From the NCBI GenBank assembly GCA_002494135.1, contig DLBG01000055.1, positions 1 to 7,630 on the forward strand: 7,630 nucleotides of DNA, read 5' to 3'. A program made the translations under genes and the position numbers. This DNA comes from Lachnospiraceae bacterium UBA7027. Lineage in GTDB: Bacteria > Bacillota > Clostridia > Lachnospirales > Lachnospiraceae. The first letter of the stretch is position 1, and each line of letters begins with the position of its first letter. Positions 6,801 to 7,630 of this stretch are shown in pieces. The notes under the pieces are model-generated. The model was not told where the DNA came from, did no database searches, and worked only from the letters and a program-made list of their open reading frames with translations.

Positions 6801-6897
6801 GGCCTGGATCGGAATCATTGCCGGGGGAGTGCTGTTAATCGGATTTATTATTTTTATCATCTTATATAACCGCAGAGATTCAAAGAAGAGGAAATAA
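3841..6897 (+). CDS. Large exported, membrane-anchored protein with lipase-class-3-like alpha/beta-hydrolase core
   Basis: The protein has 1018 residues. The signal peptide spans residues 1-32 (basic start, hydrophobic core, V-F-A before K33). The hydrolase core runs from about 60 to 335: a beta strand ending in T-R-S-S-G (162-166), E-W-G-G-N-F near 170-175, H-E-G-F (183-186), and the nucleophile elbow G-Y-S-R-G (216-220) with S218. A Y-A-T-P-R strand follows, then D317 before L-P-P and W-G-F (327-329), matching the Asp region of lipase-3 proteins. The likely catalytic His is H784, in S-H-Y-C-E-V-Y-L-A-W (783-792), so about 450 mostly helical residues would be inserted between Asp and His. 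A Cys/His module (about 805-896; C818, C885, C888) and a Lys/Glu/Pro-rich stalk (about 897-980) follow. A transmembrane helix (about 988-1009) with a basic tail anchors the protein in the membrane; there is no LPXTG motif. It probably acts on lipid or ester substrates outside the cell; the substrate is unknown. It is cotranscribed with the 219-aa gene. Confidence 0.85.
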   Translation: MKRIMRKIRVRAISLTMAAFVIAISLPSAVFAKETDKSYVKEGTFQYTSSENSNIQGKGSFVYRDDCFMHSSYIGCSHLTTLSLKVAMSSHSYFGSETDKYEKDTSDGGHNVKEMLKAMGFENIEDNRYYHREMMVNSSGVAVGSKTMSVGGKDYTLLAIVTRSSGYKQEWGGNFDVGSGDIHEGFKAARDENLRFVKQYIQKNNIKGNLKVWIPGYSRGAAVANLIGGFFAGGGIEYFGSDVSITPEDVYCYTYATPRTVKNGASKNEVFSVSGTRSGEYAEYDTPGDAWNYTAGGTVDIHDECYNGVRSITFDYDTITALPPKNWGFERFGQVLDLRKAPYSVSEAEMEAELQNIGDYAVRALQKGNVLNFKDVTLNPSEIKNISIDETSEVSVLEQLRSNENLFVGDVKGEAGYLQVLDERINALVSVAGTNSEFAANGTQDTLVAFAGIFGMVGFQFGSDIVGDDASALVKPLLLTYLSYASEELIAEGRAENETEAVSIALLELLDWLSGKGIGTHDIENFTTDDFILLFATYITENKDTPLIQKLKESLNEQDISSSMVVLYFDVLFSRYCSTETNLPLGDALIGACDTFVNGPTGETTFTQDFLYYHPEAEVTAQCARYNLYSQLSTILGILPFFMPMDPIDTSFLGNAVGDGGDMLDGSGNFAGMIEAFLPLLLKDENQNSLTITQAAEEGLAQVLTNAENNVFAAIEEKAPGAYGEEYHNSLHGYFATLRNHTADVRKIVNHLLFYKEGGSFSTENNIHNLASLIYNAGIVPPSHYCEVYLAWAICSEKKSVDDEHYIEHIGKKDATCTGSGNKEYWLLHEKSGDKYYTDSKLSKEMTKNEITIGTKDHSPGEIHIENEVPAAVGREGSYDQVQYCTVCGARVVCKHITTPAKEEVKPVNPSKPSSNPVVVPTEPAEEKSNEKPKQEDKKEDKKGDKKEEIREDTSEKSSEKIAPFVPVDDKETVPAEPAIKKGLPLPAWIGIIAGGVLLIGFIIFIILYNRRDSKKRK

Positions 6898-6925
6898 AAT
6901 ATCTTTGTAAGTTGTGCATGATTTT

Positions 6926-6935
6926 GTATGCATAC
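6926..6935 (+). repeat. 10-bp palindrome in the gap before the last gene
   Basis: GTATGCATAC is a perfect palindrome in the 72-base gap between the surface protein and the last gene. It may be an operator half or chance. No T tract follows, so it is not a terminator. No convincing promoter was found in this gap, and the downstream gene may be read through from upstream. Confidence 0.25.
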
Positions 6936-6956
6936 CGTGATTTAATCGGGATAAAC

Positions 6957-6963
6957 AGGAGGT
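6957..6963 (+). promoter_or_regulatory. Strong Shine-Dalgarno site of the last gene
   Basis: AGGAGGT lies six bases before ATG 6970. It is a near-perfect anti-16S match and fixes the start of an ORF that is open at the window edge. Confidence 0.85.
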
Positions 6964-6969
6964 ACGTTT

Positions 6970-7630
6970 ATGAAGAAGATGAAGAAAATGTTCGCTATCG
7001 TGTTAGGAACGTTATTGGCCTTGATTCCTGTAATGTCATTATCTATTGTTTCGAAAGCAGCCACAAATATAAACGGAGTAATTGAGTGGTATGATCGTGA
7101 TACAGAAGAATATTTTGCAACTACTTCGTGTGTTCTTTCGGTTGCAGAGGATAGTGGGGATTATGAATATTATGGTCATCGCCGGGAGGCAGATGAGAAT
7201 TCTTATAGGTATTATATCGGTGCAGTTGATTGGAAGGATTATTTTGAACCAGGTGATACAGTTACATTTTATCTGCCTTTTGCAATCGATGAGTCGAAAA
7301 TTATTGATTATGAAGTCAACGAGAATTGGAGTTATGAACTTGTTTCTCCCACTTGTGTTGTTGCAACTAATTTGATTACGGATTGGTTTCCCCATATTTC
7401 TGTATGTTTACCCAAGCCGGCTTCTTCTTCGGAAGACCAGTTCTGGTTCAAGCCGATGAAGACGCAGCTGAATATCGCAGCCGAAGTCGCATCCACATCC
7501 GGTAAAGAAGCGGTTGCGGAAGTATCCGGTGATTTCGGACTTTCCTATGAAATCATGAAGTGGCTTGAAGATCATCCGAATGTTACCCTTAAGTATGCGC
7601 TTACTTACAAAGGGGCAGATTACAACATTG
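6970..7630 (+). CDS. Secreted protein of unknown function, N-terminal part (runs off the window)
   Basis: The frame is open from ATG 6970 to the window end (220 complete codons, no stop). Residues 1-31 are a signal peptide: M-K-K-M-K-K, a hydrophobic core, and S-K-A-A before T32. The mature N-terminal part (about 32-140) is beta-rich and aromatic, with many Tyr, Asp and Glu, and no motif I recognise. From about residue 150 the sequence changes to a helical/beta module in which a segment near I-A-A-E-V is followed by Y-E-I-M-K-W-L, N-V-T-L and a Y-K-G-A-D-Y-N strand. From memory, this resembles a module found near the C-terminus of Lachnospiraceae secreted proteins; this is a resemblance, not a confirmed family. 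The first part (6970 to about 7390) is AT-richer than the second, suggesting a mosaic gene. Retention at the surface or release cannot be judged without the C-terminus. Confidence 0.85.
   Translation, partial: MKKMKKMFAIVLGTLLALIPVMSLSIVSKAATNINGVIEWYDRDTEEYFATTSCVLSVAEDSGDYEYYGHRREADENSYRYYIGAVDWKDYFEPGDTVTFYLPFAIDESKIIDYEVNENWSYELVSPTCVVATNLITDWFPHISVCLPKPASSSEDQFWFKPMKTQLNIAAEVASTSGKEAVAEVSGDFGLSYEIMKWLEDHPNVTLKYALTYKGADYNI

Noticed and set aside
6052..6860. Two minus-strand frames (126 and 158 codons) under the end of the surface protein gene
   Set aside because: Both are antisense to a coding region with clear domains; the Ser/Phe-rich one mirrors the Lys/Glu-rich stalk codons.
7039..7395. 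Overlapping + and - frames near the window end that might be called as genes
   Set aside because: The real gene is the frame from ATG 6970, which has a strong Shine-Dalgarno site, a signal peptide and no stop to the window end; the other frames have neither.

Overview
The window looks like chromosomal sequence of a low-to-mid GC Firmicute, most likely a Lachnospiraceae-type gut Clostridium relative. This is inferred from AGGAGG-type ribosome binding sites, sigma-A-like promoter elements, Gram-positive signal peptides, a membrane-anchored surface protein with a Lys/Glu/Pro-rich stalk, and a Cys/His module resembling one common in Lachnospiraceae surface proteins. No species can be named from sequence alone.

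Layout. (1) 1-500: the 3' end of a group II intron, with the C-terminal maturase domain of its reverse transcriptase followed by RNA domains V and VI, a clear bulged branch-point A494 and a predicted 3' splice end at T500. (2) 501-659: non-coding, with a terminator-like fold (502-553) directly followed by a bulged hairpin (554-593). (3) 660-1505: an ADP-ribosylglycohydrolase-family enzyme, overlapped at its 3' end by a doubtful small ORF (1472-1630). (4) 1631-1842: non-coding, with an AT-rich hairpin, an 11-bp perfect inverted repeat and a good promoter. (5) 1843-3090: an AT-rich AAA-type ATPase/DUF4143 gene bracketed by near-identical 18-bp direct repeats (15/18 matches, 11 contiguous), which suggests that ATPase plus promoter is a small inserted unit. 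(6) 3149-3808: a cytoplasmic 219-aa protein of unknown family. (7) 3841-6897: a 1018-aa exported, C-terminally membrane-anchored protein with a lipase-class-3-like alpha/beta-hydrolase core (GYSRG nucleophile elbow). (8) 6970-7630: the start of another secreted protein, which runs off the window.

All genes are on the + strand. The 219-aa protein, the hydrolase-like surface protein and the last secreted protein are closely spaced, with no convincing terminator between them, and may form one transcription unit with two exported products. The ADP-ribosylglycohydrolase and the ATPase look like independent units. No CRISPR array, tRNA or rRNA was seen. The items most worth following are the direct repeats around the ATPase, the inverted repeat overlapping its promoter, the structured RNA after the intron end, and the coupled unknown protein plus giant hydrolase-like surface protein.
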